From DATAXI01 sp963756185 (GTDB taxonomy: Bacteria; Verrucomicrobiota; Verrucomicrobiia; Chthoniobacterales; Chthoniobacteraceae), in contig CAVWMS010000015.1 of NCBI GenBank assembly GCA_963756185.1, forward strand, positions 1 to 64,000: a stretch of DNA of 64,000 nt, written 5' to 3'. A program made the position numbers and the translations under genes. Positions 1 to 10,602 of the stretch are shown here, one piece after another. The notes beneath the pieces were generated by a model that was given only the letters and a program-made list of their open reading frames with translations, was not told the DNA's origin and did not search any database. Each line of letters starts with the position of its first letter. Position 1 is the stretch's first letter.

Positions 1-3000
1 AGCGTAAATGAACCGAATCCGCCTTCGTCAAGAAATTGCGGCGAGAGCAGGAGCACGTCGGCGGCGGCCGTCTCCCCGCCAATCTGGATCCTCGGCGCCT
101 GAATGGTCAGCGACCCGCCCTTGCTGCCCGAGTAACCCTGAACAGTCGCGTTGAACTCCAGGTGACCACCCACGATGGACGACAGCTCCGGGTCATCGCC
201 GGCAAGAATGGAGATGCTTCCGGCAGCGCCATAAGTCGGCGTGCCGCCGTGTTCAATGCCACGCCACCGGGAACGTCGATGCTGCCGCCCGCCTCGAGAT
301 CGGCGTTGTAACTCGCAATGTCGACCGTTCCACCCGCGATATCCATCGGCTGCGTATCCGCGCCCGGCGCCCTGTCGCGGTTATCGATTACCAGGCCGGC
401 GACATCCAGTGACGCATCGCTGCCGAGCGTGAAGTTGCCGCGCGAAGCGTTCGCGGGCGGGGTAACCGGCGATTGTTCGTTGACCAGCACCTGGTAACTG
501 TAAGGCGAGTAATCATAGACGGTGAGATCGATGGCGCCGCCCGGGGCATCGATCGCCCCATCGATGGTCATGTTCGCGGCATCGAGCGTCACGGAGCCGT
601 CCGGGCCCGCGTCCAGCGTCACACCCGAGGGCACGGTGATGGAACCATCTCCGTTCCTTACCGTCAGGTTGCCAAAGCCATCGCTTGTGAATAAGTCAGG
701 AGACAATACCGCTTTGTCCGTAAGTTCCGTGCTCAGCGGCGCGGGATTGCCCGCCGCATCCACGCTGAATGGGCCGCCGCGGGCAGGTTGTCCTGTGTTG
801 AGAAGACCACCGATGGCGGAGCCGGCGCATAGACAGGGTAAAGCGTCGGGTCGGGCTGGTAATCCCCATTTTGCCCCTCGAAGGCCAGCGTAAATGCGCT
901 GGGCAGGGCCTGGACGGAATCGGGTCCCACCTGCCGCGGACCGTCGACGGTCAATCCCAGCAAGGTCCCTTGCAGCGCCGTCGAGGGAGCCGTGATCGAC
1001 ACCGATCCGCCGTAGCCGCCATATACATAGCCGTCTTCATAGTGGCTCTCCGTGATCAGCTCGTCGCTGTAAGTCGCCGAGTAACCCCATTTCGAGTCGG
1101 AAACCGTAAACTGCGGCAGAAAGCTGTTATATAAAAGGTCCGGCGTGGCTTCGTCGATCGGGTAGATATAGCCGCCCGATATCAGGTCCGAGGTGGTTAC
1201 AACCCCTCCCTGGTAATTGATCCAGCCTCCGGACACATTGACCTGCGAGCCCGGCTGCATCACCACCGATCCGCCCGCCTGCATCGTCACTGTGCCGCCG
1301 TTGGTGGTCAACTCGCCCACGGTGTATTGAACCAGGTCCGCGTAGCCGTATGCGTCCGCCAGCGGCGTGCCAATCCATGACTCTCCGTCGTAAGTCCCCT
1401 GGTCCCTGATATCGACGTAAATGGTCTGGCCCTCGAGGAAGCTGTTTCGCTCGAGCGGCGAATCCGCCAATTCCGGCCCCAGCAATTGCACCGCCACGAT
1501 GTTCTGCGTCACCGGCTCGCTCACGTCCTCGCTTCCCGCCACGTTGATCAACGCGCCCGAATCCAGGTAAATCTGTCCGGCTGTGTACTCGAATCCATAA
1601 TCCCCACTGCCCGTCGGCTCCCATTTGCCCGCCTGCATGGTCACCGCGGCGTTCGGCGCAAGCAATTCCGCGTTGCCCGCCATGTGAATGGTGTCGCCTT
1701 GCACGTTGACTTGCGAGGCGAGCTCGAGCGACTGGTTCGGCGGCGGCTCCGCGCTGGTGATCGTCGCGCTGCTGTCCCACTCCGGCAGAATCTCCGTGAG
1801 ACTCGACGCTCCAAAGGTCACGTCGCCCGACTCCGTGGTCACCAATTCGTTCTCCGACCCGCTGGGATTTTGAATCACCTCCGTCCCCCAATCCGCCTTT
1901 AAATCGATGCGCCCGTTCAAAGAGACGGAGGTCGTGCTCTCGATCTCCCCCAATTGATCCACGGCCGCGCCCACCATGGTCACGTCGGCCTCCGGCGCCA
2001 GAATCGCGCCTGTATTGGTGGCCGTTCCTCCGCCCTGGCCCACATATACGTCCAGCCCGCGCAGGCTGGGATCGGATTCCGCATGCGGCAGAAACGCGAC
2101 CTGCTGGCCCGCGGCCAGAATGGCCTGCCCGTCCGGAGTGAAGATGGTTCCCGCGTTCGTCACCTCCGGGCCGATCAGCGCGATCCTTCCGCCTACCCCA
2201 TCCGCATTGGCGGGGCTCTCCAATTGCGCGCCGGCCTGCACGATGACCGCTCCATCCTGGCCGTTTGGCGTATTGGGCGCGGGAGGCGGCGTAAAGGTGG
2301 GAGCCGTTGGGTTACTCGCGAGCACCGGGATGGCGAGCGAGGAAAAGAGAAACTGATCGTCCGGGTTATTCACCAGGCCTACGCCGATCAAATAAGTATT
2401 AATGGGCAGCGACGAGGCCACCAGCGTGTGCACGTTCACCTGGGACGCGCCGCCGAAAATGATCCCGTTTTGGTTGATGACGTAGACCTGCCCGGGGGCC
2501 TGGATCGATCCCAGGATTTGCGACGGAACGCCGCTCGGATCGTCGACCATGTTGAATGCGATGGAATCCTCCGGGTCCGTGCCGGTCTTGTTTTGGTCAA
2601 ATTTCAGCGTCGTGTCGCTGCCGATGTTGAATGTGGTCCACGTGAGCGTCGCGTCGGGGCTCGTCTGGTCGATGGTCACCACCGTGCGTCCATTGACGGT
2701 GGTCTCCGTGGGCTGGCCGGCCCCCGTCCAGGTCTGGCCCGTGGCCGGATTCAAAGCGCCCGTGCCGAGGCCGTTCGGCACATTGGGCAATGGCTGGGAC
2801 GGATTGTTCGGATTGAGTCCCAAGTTGTTCGCGCCGGAGCTCACGGCGATGCTTCGGGCCGCAACCTGCATCTTTTGCACCGATTGGATGGCGAGCGTCG
2901 CCCGGGCCAGCGCGTCCTGCATATTCGCCCGCGCCTGCGTCACCGACGGCGGAGTGAACGATACCGGGTTCGCCCCCTGGGGCGCGTTCGGCGTGTATCC

Positions 3001-3132
3001 CCCCCGCAACAAATCACCCGCCAGCGCCCTGGCCCCAGTGCCGCCGAGCACCAGCACAGGGAGCGCCACCCTGCGAAGGAACCTCAAAAAGTGAAATCGC
3101 AAGCGGAACGAATGGCGCGTGAGTGCGGACAT
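1..3132 (-). pseudogene. Haemagglutinin-type (TPS domain) secreted protein, 5' part, two frameshifts, runs off the left edge
   Basis: Starting at 3132, the first frame reads about 780 residues. It has a basic N-terminus, a hydrophobic segment (LPVLVLGGTGARALAGD) and then a TPS/filamentous-haemagglutinin N-terminal domain with TWTTFNIGSDTTLKFDQ and a VINQNGIIFGG motif. Such proteins are exported by two-partner secretion and act as adhesins or cell-surface beta-helices. The rest is repetitive GGSVV/GGTVTM beta-helix sequence. The frame breaks near 780; the continuation (FSVDAAGNPAPLSTEL) is in another frame to about 245. It then shifts again to a frame reading AAGSISILAGDDPEL and SPQFLDEGGFGSF up to base 1. 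The protein therefore continues beyond the window. No TpsB transporter is visible nearby. Two breaks in one gene fit either decay or base-calling indels. Confidence 0.75.
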
Positions 3133-3488
3133 GGCAGATTGCGCGAACGGAATCGAGTGGGCTCCAAACCGTGTGCGACCTGCTTATTTATACTATTTTG
3201 ATAGACATTCAATGCATTTTTGAAACACTCCGTAGATTGTTCTAAATAAGCATCTTGCGTCCATAATATTCATGCCGTTTCACGCATATCGATACATTGC
3301 CTACCATTTCACTTCACATTTAAAGCGCCAGCTTCCCGTGAAGTTCGCGGTTTCAACTTAGCCGTCGGTCTGCCGGTCTCCTCGGGGGCAAAGGAAGGGC
3401 GAAGCGGGCGAAAAAACTCACTCTTCTCGTTGCGCGGTTGGGAAGGCTGCACTATCTAGTGGGAGGCCACCGGATTCCCCACCTTCGC
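3133..3488. other. Divergent intergenic region
   Basis: AT-richer than its surroundings between about 3180 and 3330, and it separates two divergently transcribed surface-protein genes, so it must hold both promoters. For the minus-strand gene a TTGAAT element (3207-3212) is followed by an AT stretch with TAAATA/TATAAA (3185-3192) at 14-16 nt spacing; this is only a weak promoter candidate. No small ORF or structured RNA was recognised. Confidence 0.3.
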
Positions 3489-6400
3489 ATGCGTTTTTCT
3501 TTCTTCCTTGGGATTGTGGTGGCGATGCTGGCGGCGGCCATGGCGGGGCATGCGCAAACCGTTTATGTGGCGGGAAATGCGGGGACGGTGGGGGATTACG
3601 ACGCGACGACGGGGACGGCGATCGATGCGCAATTGATCACCGGGTTGCAGGAGCCGGCGGCGATGACTATCTCGAACGGCGACCTTTATGTGGCCAATTC
3701 CGGCAACGGGAGCGTGGGGCTGTACACGGGCACGTCGTCGAACCAGGCGAACGAGCCATCGTTCATCACAGGGCTGGAATCGCCGGGCGGGCTGGCCATT
3801 TCAGGCAGCGACCTCTATGTGACCAATTTTGGGACGCACGCGGTGGATGAATATAACGCGACGACCGGGGTGCAAATCAGCGCGCCATTCATCAGCGGGC
3901 TGAATTCGCCGATCGGGCTGGCGGTTTCCGGGACGAATCTCTATGTGAGCAACGTGGTGAACGGGACCGTGGAGGAGTACAACGCGGCGACGGGCGCGGC
4001 GGAAGACACTACATTCATCACGGGGTTAAGTTCTCCGGTGGCGCTGGCGGTTTCCGGAACGGACCTGTACGTGGTCGATTCCGGCAATGGGACGGTGGGT
4101 GAGTATGACGCGGGATCGGGCGCGCCGGTGAATGCGTCGCTGGTCAGCGGACTAAGTTCGCCCGCGAGCGTGGCGGTGATGAGCGGGACGCTGTTCGTGG
4201 CGAATTCCGGCAGTAATATCGTGGGCACTTATGACGCGGCATTGGGCACGCCGATCAATGCGGCGTTGATAACCGGGAGCGGGGCGAATTACCCCGTGGC
4301 GCTGGCAGTGGCGCCGCCGCTGCCGGTGATTACGAGCACGTTGAGCGTCATGGGGGAGACGGCGACGCCGTTCAGTTACCAGATCATGGCGAGCAATAAC
4401 CCGTCGGTATATGGGGCGACGGATTTGCCGTCCGGGTTGAGCGTGAGCACATCGAGCGGGGTGATCTCGGGCACGCCGACGTTCAGCGGCTCGTTCTCGG
4501 CGATCATCAGCGCGGGAAACACGGCGGGGGTTACAACGGGGACACTGTCGATTGAGATCACGCAGTATCCGATTCCGATGATATCGGGGACGTTCCGCGT
4601 CACGGGGACGGCGGGCTACGCGTTCAGCTATCAAATCAATGCAAATAACGGCCCGACGAGTTACGGGGCAAACGACCTGCCGACCGGCCTCGAGGTGGAT
4701 GGGTCGACGGGGCTGATCTCGGGGACGCCGACGGTCACGGGATCGTTCGGCGTCACGCTGAGCGCGGGAAACCAGGGCGGGACGGGAACGGCGGGCCTGG
4801 AGTTGGTGGTGGTGTCGCCGCCGGCGCCGGTGATTGAAAGCTCGACGACGGCCACGGCCTCGGCGGACGAGCCGTTCACCTACCAGATCGCGGCAACGAA
4901 CAATCCAACGAGTTACGGAGGGGCGGGATTGCCGATCGGTTTGACGGTGAGTTCATCCACCGGGCTGATTTCCGGGACGCCGGCAATCACGGGGACATTC
5001 GCGCCGATCATCACCGCTGTGAACCTGGGAGGGACGGGAACGGCAACCTTGTCACTGATCGTGGGGTTGCCCGACGCCCCTGTAATTTCCGGGAGCTTGA
5101 GCGTAACGGGGACGGGGGATTTCCCGTTCAGTTACACGATAATGGCGAGTAATAACCCGACGAGTTATCAGCAAAGCGGGCTGCCGCCGGGGCTGTCGCT
5201 GGGCGGAGCTACGGGCCTGATCCTGGGTTCGCCCACGGCGACCGGGACATTCAATTCGACGATAGAAGCAATCAACCTGGGAGGGACGGGAACTGCAACG
5301 CTGACCATTGTGGTCCTGACGCCGCCGGCGCCGATGGTGACCGGGAGCGCGAGCGTCACGGGAACGAGCGCGGTTCCGTTCGATTATTTAATATCGGCGG
5401 GGAATTATCCGGGGACGTTCCAGGCAACGGGTCTGCCACCGGGACTTACCACAGGTTCGTCAACGGGATTGATCAGCGGAACGCCGACGGTAAACGGGAC
5501 ATTCACGGCGGACATTACGGCGATCAACCTGGGTGGAACGTCGACCGGGATATTGACGGTGACCATCGTGCCGTCGCCGCCTCAAATCACGAGCGACTTA
5601 TCGGTCGCGGCGACGACGGGGACGGCATTCAGTTACCAGATCGAAGCGACGGAAAGCCCTACGACTTACTCCGCGACGGGGCTGCCGGCTGGATTGATGG
5701 TAAGTTCGTCGACCGGGCTGATCTCCGGCACGCCGGAAGTGGCGGGGCTGTTCGAGACGAGCCTTGTCGCGGGCAACGTGGCGGGGAGCGGCTCTGCCAC
5801 GATGTGGCTGACGGTAAGCGTGAATTACACGGGCCTGGCCGGTTCCTATGAGGGCCTGGGGGCGGTGGGAGGGACAAACGACGCGCTCTTTACGCTGTCG
5901 CTGACATCGAAGGGGGCATTTACCGGGAAGCTGAAAACGGCAGGGGCGAGTTATCCGCTGAGCGGGAGTTTTTCGAGCGACGGGACTTACAGCAGCGTCA
6001 AGACATCGGGCGCGAATGTCACCGTGGTGCAACTGGCGGCGAACGCGGCGCCGCCTGGAATCAGCGGGACCATCACGGCGATTACCTCGACGGCGAGCAA
6101 TAGTTACAGCGTGCAGGGGAATCCGCTGGGTAAATTCACGGCAAGCACGATCCCGGCGGGGCGGAAGGGCGCTTATACGGCGATGATACCGGGCGTGAGC
6201 GGCACCGATCCCACCGTGCCGGGGGCGCCAGGTTATGGGTTGATGACGGTCAGCAACAGCGGCGCGGTGCATATCGCCGGAAAACTGGGGGATGGCACTC
6301 CGTTCAGCGCGAACAGCCAACTGCAGGCGGATGGAAAGACATGGACGTTCTTCGACGCACTGTACGCGGGGAAGAATCCGGGCAGCATTGCGGGTAACAT

Positions 6401-6833
6401 CGTGTTCGAGAGTTCGACGACGAGCGATTGCGACGGAGAAGTGGATTGGGTCAAGCCGCCGCAAACGAGCGGGAGTTATTACGCGACCGGATTTTCGGCG
6501 CAGGCGGATTTGCAGGCGGCGACTTATGCTGCGCCGCCGCTGGCCACGGGAACGGCGGGGATCACGTTGACGGGCGGCAACCTCACCGGCATGGGCATCA
6601 GCGACAACTTATCGATCATGAGCAGCAGCAAGGCCACAATCGTGGGGACCAATAACGGAAGCGTGTCACTTACCTTGACGCCGGGCACGGGGGCGTTCAG
6701 CGGACATTTCCTCGATCCGGTTACCAGCAAGCAGACTTCGTTCGGCGGGGTGATTTACCAGGACCCGGCGGCGGAGGGATTGGGCGTATTCATCGGCACG
6801 ACGCAGAGCGGGACGGTCGAGATCACGCAGTAG
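3489..6833 (+). CDS. Secreted beta-propeller protein with six putative Ig (He_PIG-type) repeats
   Basis: About 1114 residues from ATG 3489, chosen because it gives a clean signal peptide (RFSFFLGIVVAMLAAAMAGHAQ). Residues of about 25-280 form propeller-like repeats of about 40 residues with recurring LYVANSG, GLxSPxxLAVSG and VGxYDA phrases, as in NHL/SMP-30-type propellers. Six modules of about 80 residues follow, each with PFSYQI, a NNPTSYGATGLPxGL segment and a GLISGTP turn, which is the hallmark of putative Ig (He_PIG) domains. The last 300 or so residues form a separate domain beginning GLAGSYEGLGAVGG with GxFTGKLK repeats. The protein is probably extracellular or outer-membrane anchored; no catalytic motif is visible. 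The upper start at 3438 would add an arginine/histidine-rich leader and is less likely. Confidence 0.7.
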   Translation: MRFSFFLGIVVAMLAAAMAGHAQTVYVAGNAGTVGDYDATTGTAIDAQLITGLQEPAAMTISNGDLYVANSGNGSVGLYTGTSSNQANEPSFITGLESPGGLAISGSDLYVTNFGTHAVDEYNATTGVQISAPFISGLNSPIGLAVSGTNLYVSNVVNGTVEEYNAATGAAEDTTFITGLSSPVALAVSGTDLYVVDSGNGTVGEYDAGSGAPVNASLVSGLSSPASVAVMSGTLFVANSGSNIVGTYDAALGTPINAALITGSGANYPVALAVAPPLPVITSTLSVMGETATPFSYQIMASNNPSVYGATDLPSGLSVSTSSGVISGTPTFSGSFSAIISAGNTAGVTTGTLSIEITQYPIPMISGTFRVTGTAGYAFSYQINANNGPTSYGANDLPTGLEVDGSTGLISGTPTVTGSFGVTLSAGNQGGTGTAGLELVVVSPPAPVIESSTTATASADEPFTYQIAATNNPTSYGGAGLPIGLTVSSSTGLISGTPAITGTFAPIITAVNLGGTGTATLSLIVGLPDAPVISGSLSVTGTGDFPFSYTIMASNNPTSYQQSGLPPGLSLGGATGLILGSPTATGTFNSTIEAINLGGTGTATLTIVVLTPPAPMVTGSASVTGTSAVPFDYLISAGNYPGTFQATGLPPGLTTGSSTGLISGTPTVNGTFTADITAINLGGTSTGILTVTIVPSPPQITSDLSVAATTGTAFSYQIEATESPTTYSATGLPAGLMVSSSTGLISGTPEVAGLFETSLVAGNVAGSGSATMWLTVSVNYTGLAGSYEGLGAVGGTNDALFTLSLTSKGAFTGKLKTAGASYPLSGSFSSDGTYSSVKTSGANVTVVQLAANAAPPGISGTITAITSTASNSYSVQGNPLGKFTASTIPAGRKGAYTAMIPGVSGTDPTVPGAPGYGLMTVSNSGAVHIAGKLGDGTPFSANSQLQADGKTWTFFDALYAGKNPGSIAGNIVFESSTTSDCDGEVDWVKPPQTSGSYYATGFSAQADLQAATYAAPPLATGTAGITLTGGNLTGMGISDNLSIMSSSKATIVGTNNGSVSLTLTPGTGAFSGHFLDPVTSKQTSFGGVIYQDPAAEGLGVFIGTTQSGTVEITQ

Positions 6834-6850
6834 AGGTAACCGGCGGCCGA

Positions 6851-6939
6851 ATAAGCGATTCGATAATGCAATGTTCGGGGAATATTTTCCTCGATTCTCC
6901 TTTTGGTTTTGCACGCGGCGTGGCACGCTCGGCGGACCG
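6851..6939 (+). promoter_or_regulatory. Conserved 89-nt upstream region of solenoid paralogue 1
   Basis: These 89 bases align without gaps to 10514-10602, upstream of the second paralogue, with about 13 differences by eye. The conserved core holds an interrupted inverted repeat (ATGTTC-GGG-GAATAT here; perfect in the other copy), a T-rich tract and a GGCGTGGCAC segment just before the start codon. Conservation of a non-coding stretch at this level suggests a shared promoter, operator or 5'UTR element, or recent duplication. Confidence 0.45.
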
Positions 6940-9900
6940 ATGAAAGCGATCAAGTCCTCTCCCCGCCCCGCAACCCGTCCTCAATTGAATGGCCGACTTT
7001 ACAGTTTCATCGAACCGCTCGAGGCGCGCATCGCGCCGGCGGCGGTGACAATCATCAGTCCCCACAAAGCCACGTATCCCGATACAAATGGCGATACGGT
7101 GACCGTGTCCGTCACCGCGGGCACGCTGACATCGGGCGATTTCACCACGACCGCGTCCGGCGCCGGGCTCATCTTGACGGAACTCAACCTGAGCGCCGCC
7201 ACCTTCAACGGCGCGAGCCTCACCATCACCGTCGCTCCGGCGGCTCACAGCACAGGCTTGATGGGTATCGGCTACATCGACGGCGGCTCGAATAATTTCG
7301 GAACCATCACGGTAAAAGGCGACCTCGCGGAACTCGACGCGGGCGATAATGGCAGCGTACCCGCGGTCAAGACGTTGAACGTCAATTCGGCGGGCATCTA
7401 TGGCACCGCCACCGGCGGCGACCTCTATTTTGGCATCGATGGCAAACTCGGCGCGCTGAACGTGGCGCACGATGTCAACGCTGTCGAAATCGAAGTGTAC
7501 GGCTCGACCGGCTCCATCGGCTCGGTCCACATCGGCGGCTCTCTCATCGGCGGCTCCTCCAGCGACAGCGGCTTGATCTACAGCGACGACGGCGGCATCG
7601 GCAGCGTCGTGATCGGACAGAACATCGTCGGCGGGACGGGCAGCTATGCCGGCGGCATCTATGCGGACGGCAACCTCGGGTCCGTGACGGTGGGCTGGAG
7701 CATGATCGGCGGCAAAGGAAGCAGCAGCGGCGGCATCTACGTCGACGGCAACCTCGGGCCGGTAAACATCGGGCACAACGTCATTGGCGGCGCCGGCGGC
7801 GACAGCGCAATCATCGAGGCAGACGTCATCGCTTCCGTGAAAATCGGGGGCAACCTCACCGGCGGCTCCGGAAGCTATTCGGCCTCGATCTACGGCGATA
7901 CAAGTCCCACGGCCAATGCCATCGGGCCGGTGAAGGTCGCCGGAAATATCACCGGAGGCGTCGGCGCCGAGAGCGGCTCGATCTACGCGGACGATGGCAG
8001 CATCGTCTCGGTAACCGTCGGCGGCTCGATCATAGGCGGCGATGGCGGCTACAGCGGCGCTATTTATGCCGATAACAACACCGGCCCGGTCAAGATCGCC
8101 AATGATCTCATCGGCGGTTCGGGCACCGAATACAGCGGCGCTGTTTATGCCGGCAACATCGTCGGCCCGGTAACCATTGGCGGCAGTTTGATCGGTGGCG
8201 ACGACACCTACAGCGGTATCATCTATGCCTCTACCGGCAACATTACCATGGTGACCATTGCCGGCAACATGGTAGGCGGCTACGGCGAATACAGTGGCGA
8301 TATTCTTGCCGACTCCACCAATAACATCGGCCCGGTGAAAATCGGCGGCAGCCTCATTGGCAACTTTGGCGAGTACAGCGCCGATATTCTTGCGGAAGAA
8401 GGAAATATCGGCCCGGTAACAATCGCCCACGACCTCACGGGTAGCTACGGGTATTTTAGCGGCTCTATCTACGCCTATGACGCTGGCAGCATTGCTTCCG
8501 TCCAGGTGGGCGGCGATGTGACCGGCGGCTACGGCGAATATAGCGGCAGTATCTACGCCGGCGATAACAGCATCACCGGCCCGGTAAAGATCGGCGGCAG
8601 CGTGATCGGCGGCTATTACTACTACTCTGGATTCATTTATGCCGATGGTAACATCGGCCCGGTAACCATCGGCCACAACCTCACCGGCGGCAACTCAACC
8701 ACCCTCACCACCGCGTACGAGGCCGGGACCATCGAGTGCGATACGCTGGCCTCTCTCACCATTGGTGGCGATGTGACCGGCGGCGACGGCGAACTCTCCG
8801 GCGCAATCTACGTCGGTACGATTACCAGCCCGGTGAAGATCGGCGGCAACATCACCGGCGGCGCGGGCGAATATAGCGGCAGCATTTATGCAGATTCAGT
8901 TCCCGGCATGGTGAAGATCGGCGGCAACATGACCGGCGGCTCGGGCGAAATTAGCGGCAGTATTTATGTCGAATCCACCATCGGCGCCGTTTCCATCGGC
9001 GGCAGCCTCGTCGGTGGCGATGGCGAGTATGACGCCACCATCTATTCGGTTGACGGGGGGAACATCGGCGCAGTGACCATCGGCCATAACATCGTGGGCG
9101 GTTCCAACTATTTCAGCGGCGCCATTTATGCCTATGACGGCGGCAATCTGGCTTCCCTGACCGTGGGCGGCAGCATTTACGGCGGCTACGGCGAATACAG
9201 CGGCAACGCCTATATCGAGGATGGCAGCATCACTGGCGCGGTAAAGATCGGCGGCAGCGTGACCGGCGGCTACGATGACTACAGCGCCTTGATCTACGCC
9301 GATGGCAGCATCGGCCCGGTCACAATCGGCAAAGACCTTACCGGCGGCTCTTATTACGGGGCCGGCCTCATCGAATGCACCACTCTTGCCTCGCTCTCCA
9401 TCGCCGGCAATATCACCGGCGGCGACGCGGAATTCGCCGGCGCCATCTACGTGGACTCCATCCCGGGTGCGACGAAAATCGGCGGCAGCGTGACCGGTGG
9501 CGGCGGCGAATACAGCGGCGCCATCTGGACCGATGGCGCCGTCGCCGGCGTTTCGATTGGCGGCAGCCTCACTGGAAGCGACGGCGAATACAGCGGCATG
9601 GTCTATGATGACGGCGGCACCATCGCCAGCGTTTCCATCGGCAAAAGCGTCATCGGCGGCCAGGGCGAGTACAGCGGATACATCTACGCCGATGTCAATT
9701 TGCCATCGGTCACCATTGGCGGCGACCTGGTTGGCGGCAGCTACACCGGCGCGACAACCCTCAGCGACACCGGCGCGATAGGGACGGAACAGCATCTCGG
9801 CAGCGTCCTGATCAAAGGCTCCGTCATCGCGGGCTTCAACGGCGGCACCGGCACCTTGACCCAAAGCGGCGCCATCTTCAGCGACTCGGCGGACATCGGC

Positions 9901-10401
9901 TCGATCACCGTCATGCACGATATCATCGGCAACTCGACCAACCCCGTGCAAATCTCCGCCGTCGGCGAGGCCGTAAAGCCGCTCAGCGGCCTCGATACCG
10001 CCATCGGCTCGGTGACCATCGGCGGCAATGTTGCCTTCCTGAACATCCTTGCCGGATTCAACGAGGCACTGGCCAACGCAAACGCCGACGCCTCCATAGG
10101 CTCGGTCTCCGTCGCCGGCAACTTCGCCGATAGCAACATTGTCGCCGGCGCGCACCAGCATTCGGCGCCGAGCTGGGGCGTCAGCGACACGTTGCAGACC
10201 GTCGGCAACACCAGCCTCGTCGCCACCATCAGCTCCATCAAGATCGGCGGCATCCTCACCGGCGCACCCGAGACCGGCGTCAATTTCGGTTTCGTCACCC
10301 AAGCCTTCGGCACGATCTCAGTCGATGGCCAGGCAGTGGCCATCACGCCCGGCCTGCTGCCGCAGGGTCTCAGCGGCAATGTCTACCTCGAGGAAGTGTA
10401 G
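6940..10401 (+). CDS. LEPR-type surface solenoid protein, paralogue 1
   Basis: About 1153 residues from ATG 6940. The N-terminus is basic and followed by FIEPLEARIAPAAV, the LEPR-like motif seen at the start of very large exported proteins in Verrucomicrobia and Planctomycetes. A short unique domain (residues of about 30-190) precedes some 30 imperfect repeats of 25-28 residues with the pattern IGPVxIGGxLxGGxGEYSGxIYAD. These are expected to form a parallel beta-helix or similar solenoid. The C-terminal 100 residues (IGSVSVAGNFADSN to YLEEV) are almost identical to those of the next gene. It is probably a cell-envelope or matrix protein; the function is unknown. The long opposite-strand frame is an Asp/Ala-rich shadow of the repeats. 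Confidence 0.75.
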   Translation: MKAIKSSPRPATRPQLNGRLYSFIEPLEARIAPAAVTIISPHKATYPDTNGDTVTVSVTAGTLTSGDFTTTASGAGLILTELNLSAATFNGASLTITVAPAAHSTGLMGIGYIDGGSNNFGTITVKGDLAELDAGDNGSVPAVKTLNVNSAGIYGTATGGDLYFGIDGKLGALNVAHDVNAVEIEVYGSTGSIGSVHIGGSLIGGSSSDSGLIYSDDGGIGSVVIGQNIVGGTGSYAGGIYADGNLGSVTVGWSMIGGKGSSSGGIYVDGNLGPVNIGHNVIGGAGGDSAIIEADVIASVKIGGNLTGGSGSYSASIYGDTSPTANAIGPVKVAGNITGGVGAESGSIYADDGSIVSVTVGGSIIGGDGGYSGAIYADNNTGPVKIANDLIGGSGTEYSGAVYAGNIVGPVTIGGSLIGGDDTYSGIIYASTGNITMVTIAGNMVGGYGEYSGDILADSTNNIGPVKIGGSLIGNFGEYSADILAEEGNIGPVTIAHDLTGSYGYFSGSIYAYDAGSIASVQVGGDVTGGYGEYSGSIYAGDNSITGPVKIGGSVIGGYYYYSGFIYADGNIGPVTIGHNLTGGNSTTLTTAYEAGTIECDTLASLTIGGDVTGGDGELSGAIYVGTITSPVKIGGNITGGAGEYSGSIYADSVPGMVKIGGNMTGGSGEISGSIYVESTIGAVSIGGSLVGGDGEYDATIYSVDGGNIGAVTIGHNIVGGSNYFSGAIYAYDGGNLASLTVGGSIYGGYGEYSGNAYIEDGSITGAVKIGGSVTGGYDDYSALIYADGSIGPVTIGKDLTGGSYYGAGLIECTTLASLSIAGNITGGDAEFAGAIYVDSIPGATKIGGSVTGGGGEYSGAIWTDGAVAGVSIGGSLTGSDGEYSGMVYDDGGTIASVSIGKSVIGGQGEYSGYIYADVNLPSVTIGGDLVGGSYTGATTLSDTGAIGTEQHLGSVLIKGSVIAGFNGGTGTLTQSGAIFSDSADIGSITVMHDIIGNSTNPVQISAVGEAVKPLSGLDTAIGSVTIGGNVAFLNILAGFNEALANANADASIGSVSVAGNFADSNIVAGAHQHSAPSWGVSDTLQTVGNTSLVATISSIKIGGILTGAPETGVNFGFVTQAFGTISVDGQAVAITPGLLPQGLSGNVYLEEV

Positions 10402-10513
10402 CCGCTAACGCCTCACCCCTGCGCCAGCGTCTTGCACTTACCCTTTCACCTTCACAGGAACCCGCCGTTGCCACCCGCAATCCACGGCCACGGAATTATT
10501 TTGATCTGCTAGA

Positions 10514-10602
10514 ATAAGCCATTCTACGATGCAATATTCGGGGAATATCTTCCTCGATTTTCCTTCTGGTTTTAGGCGCGGCGTGGCACACTCGGCGCAC
10601 CG
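10514..10602 (+). promoter_or_regulatory. Conserved 89-nt upstream region of solenoid paralogue 2
   Basis: Matches 6851-6939 in length and sequence. Here the inverted repeat ATATTC-GGG-GAATAT (10534-10548) is perfect. The preceding 10402-10513 holds no recognisable gene. Confidence 0.45.

Noticed and set aside
6890..6939. Sigma-54 promoter before the solenoid gene (TGGCAC)
   Set aside because: No TTGC at the required spacing downstream of TGGCAC in either copy.
6823..8676. Long Asp/Ala-rich open frame on the minus strand, and similar ones to 13935
   Set aside because: Shadow frames of the Gly/Ser/Ile repeats of the solenoid genes; composition is periodic and matches no family.
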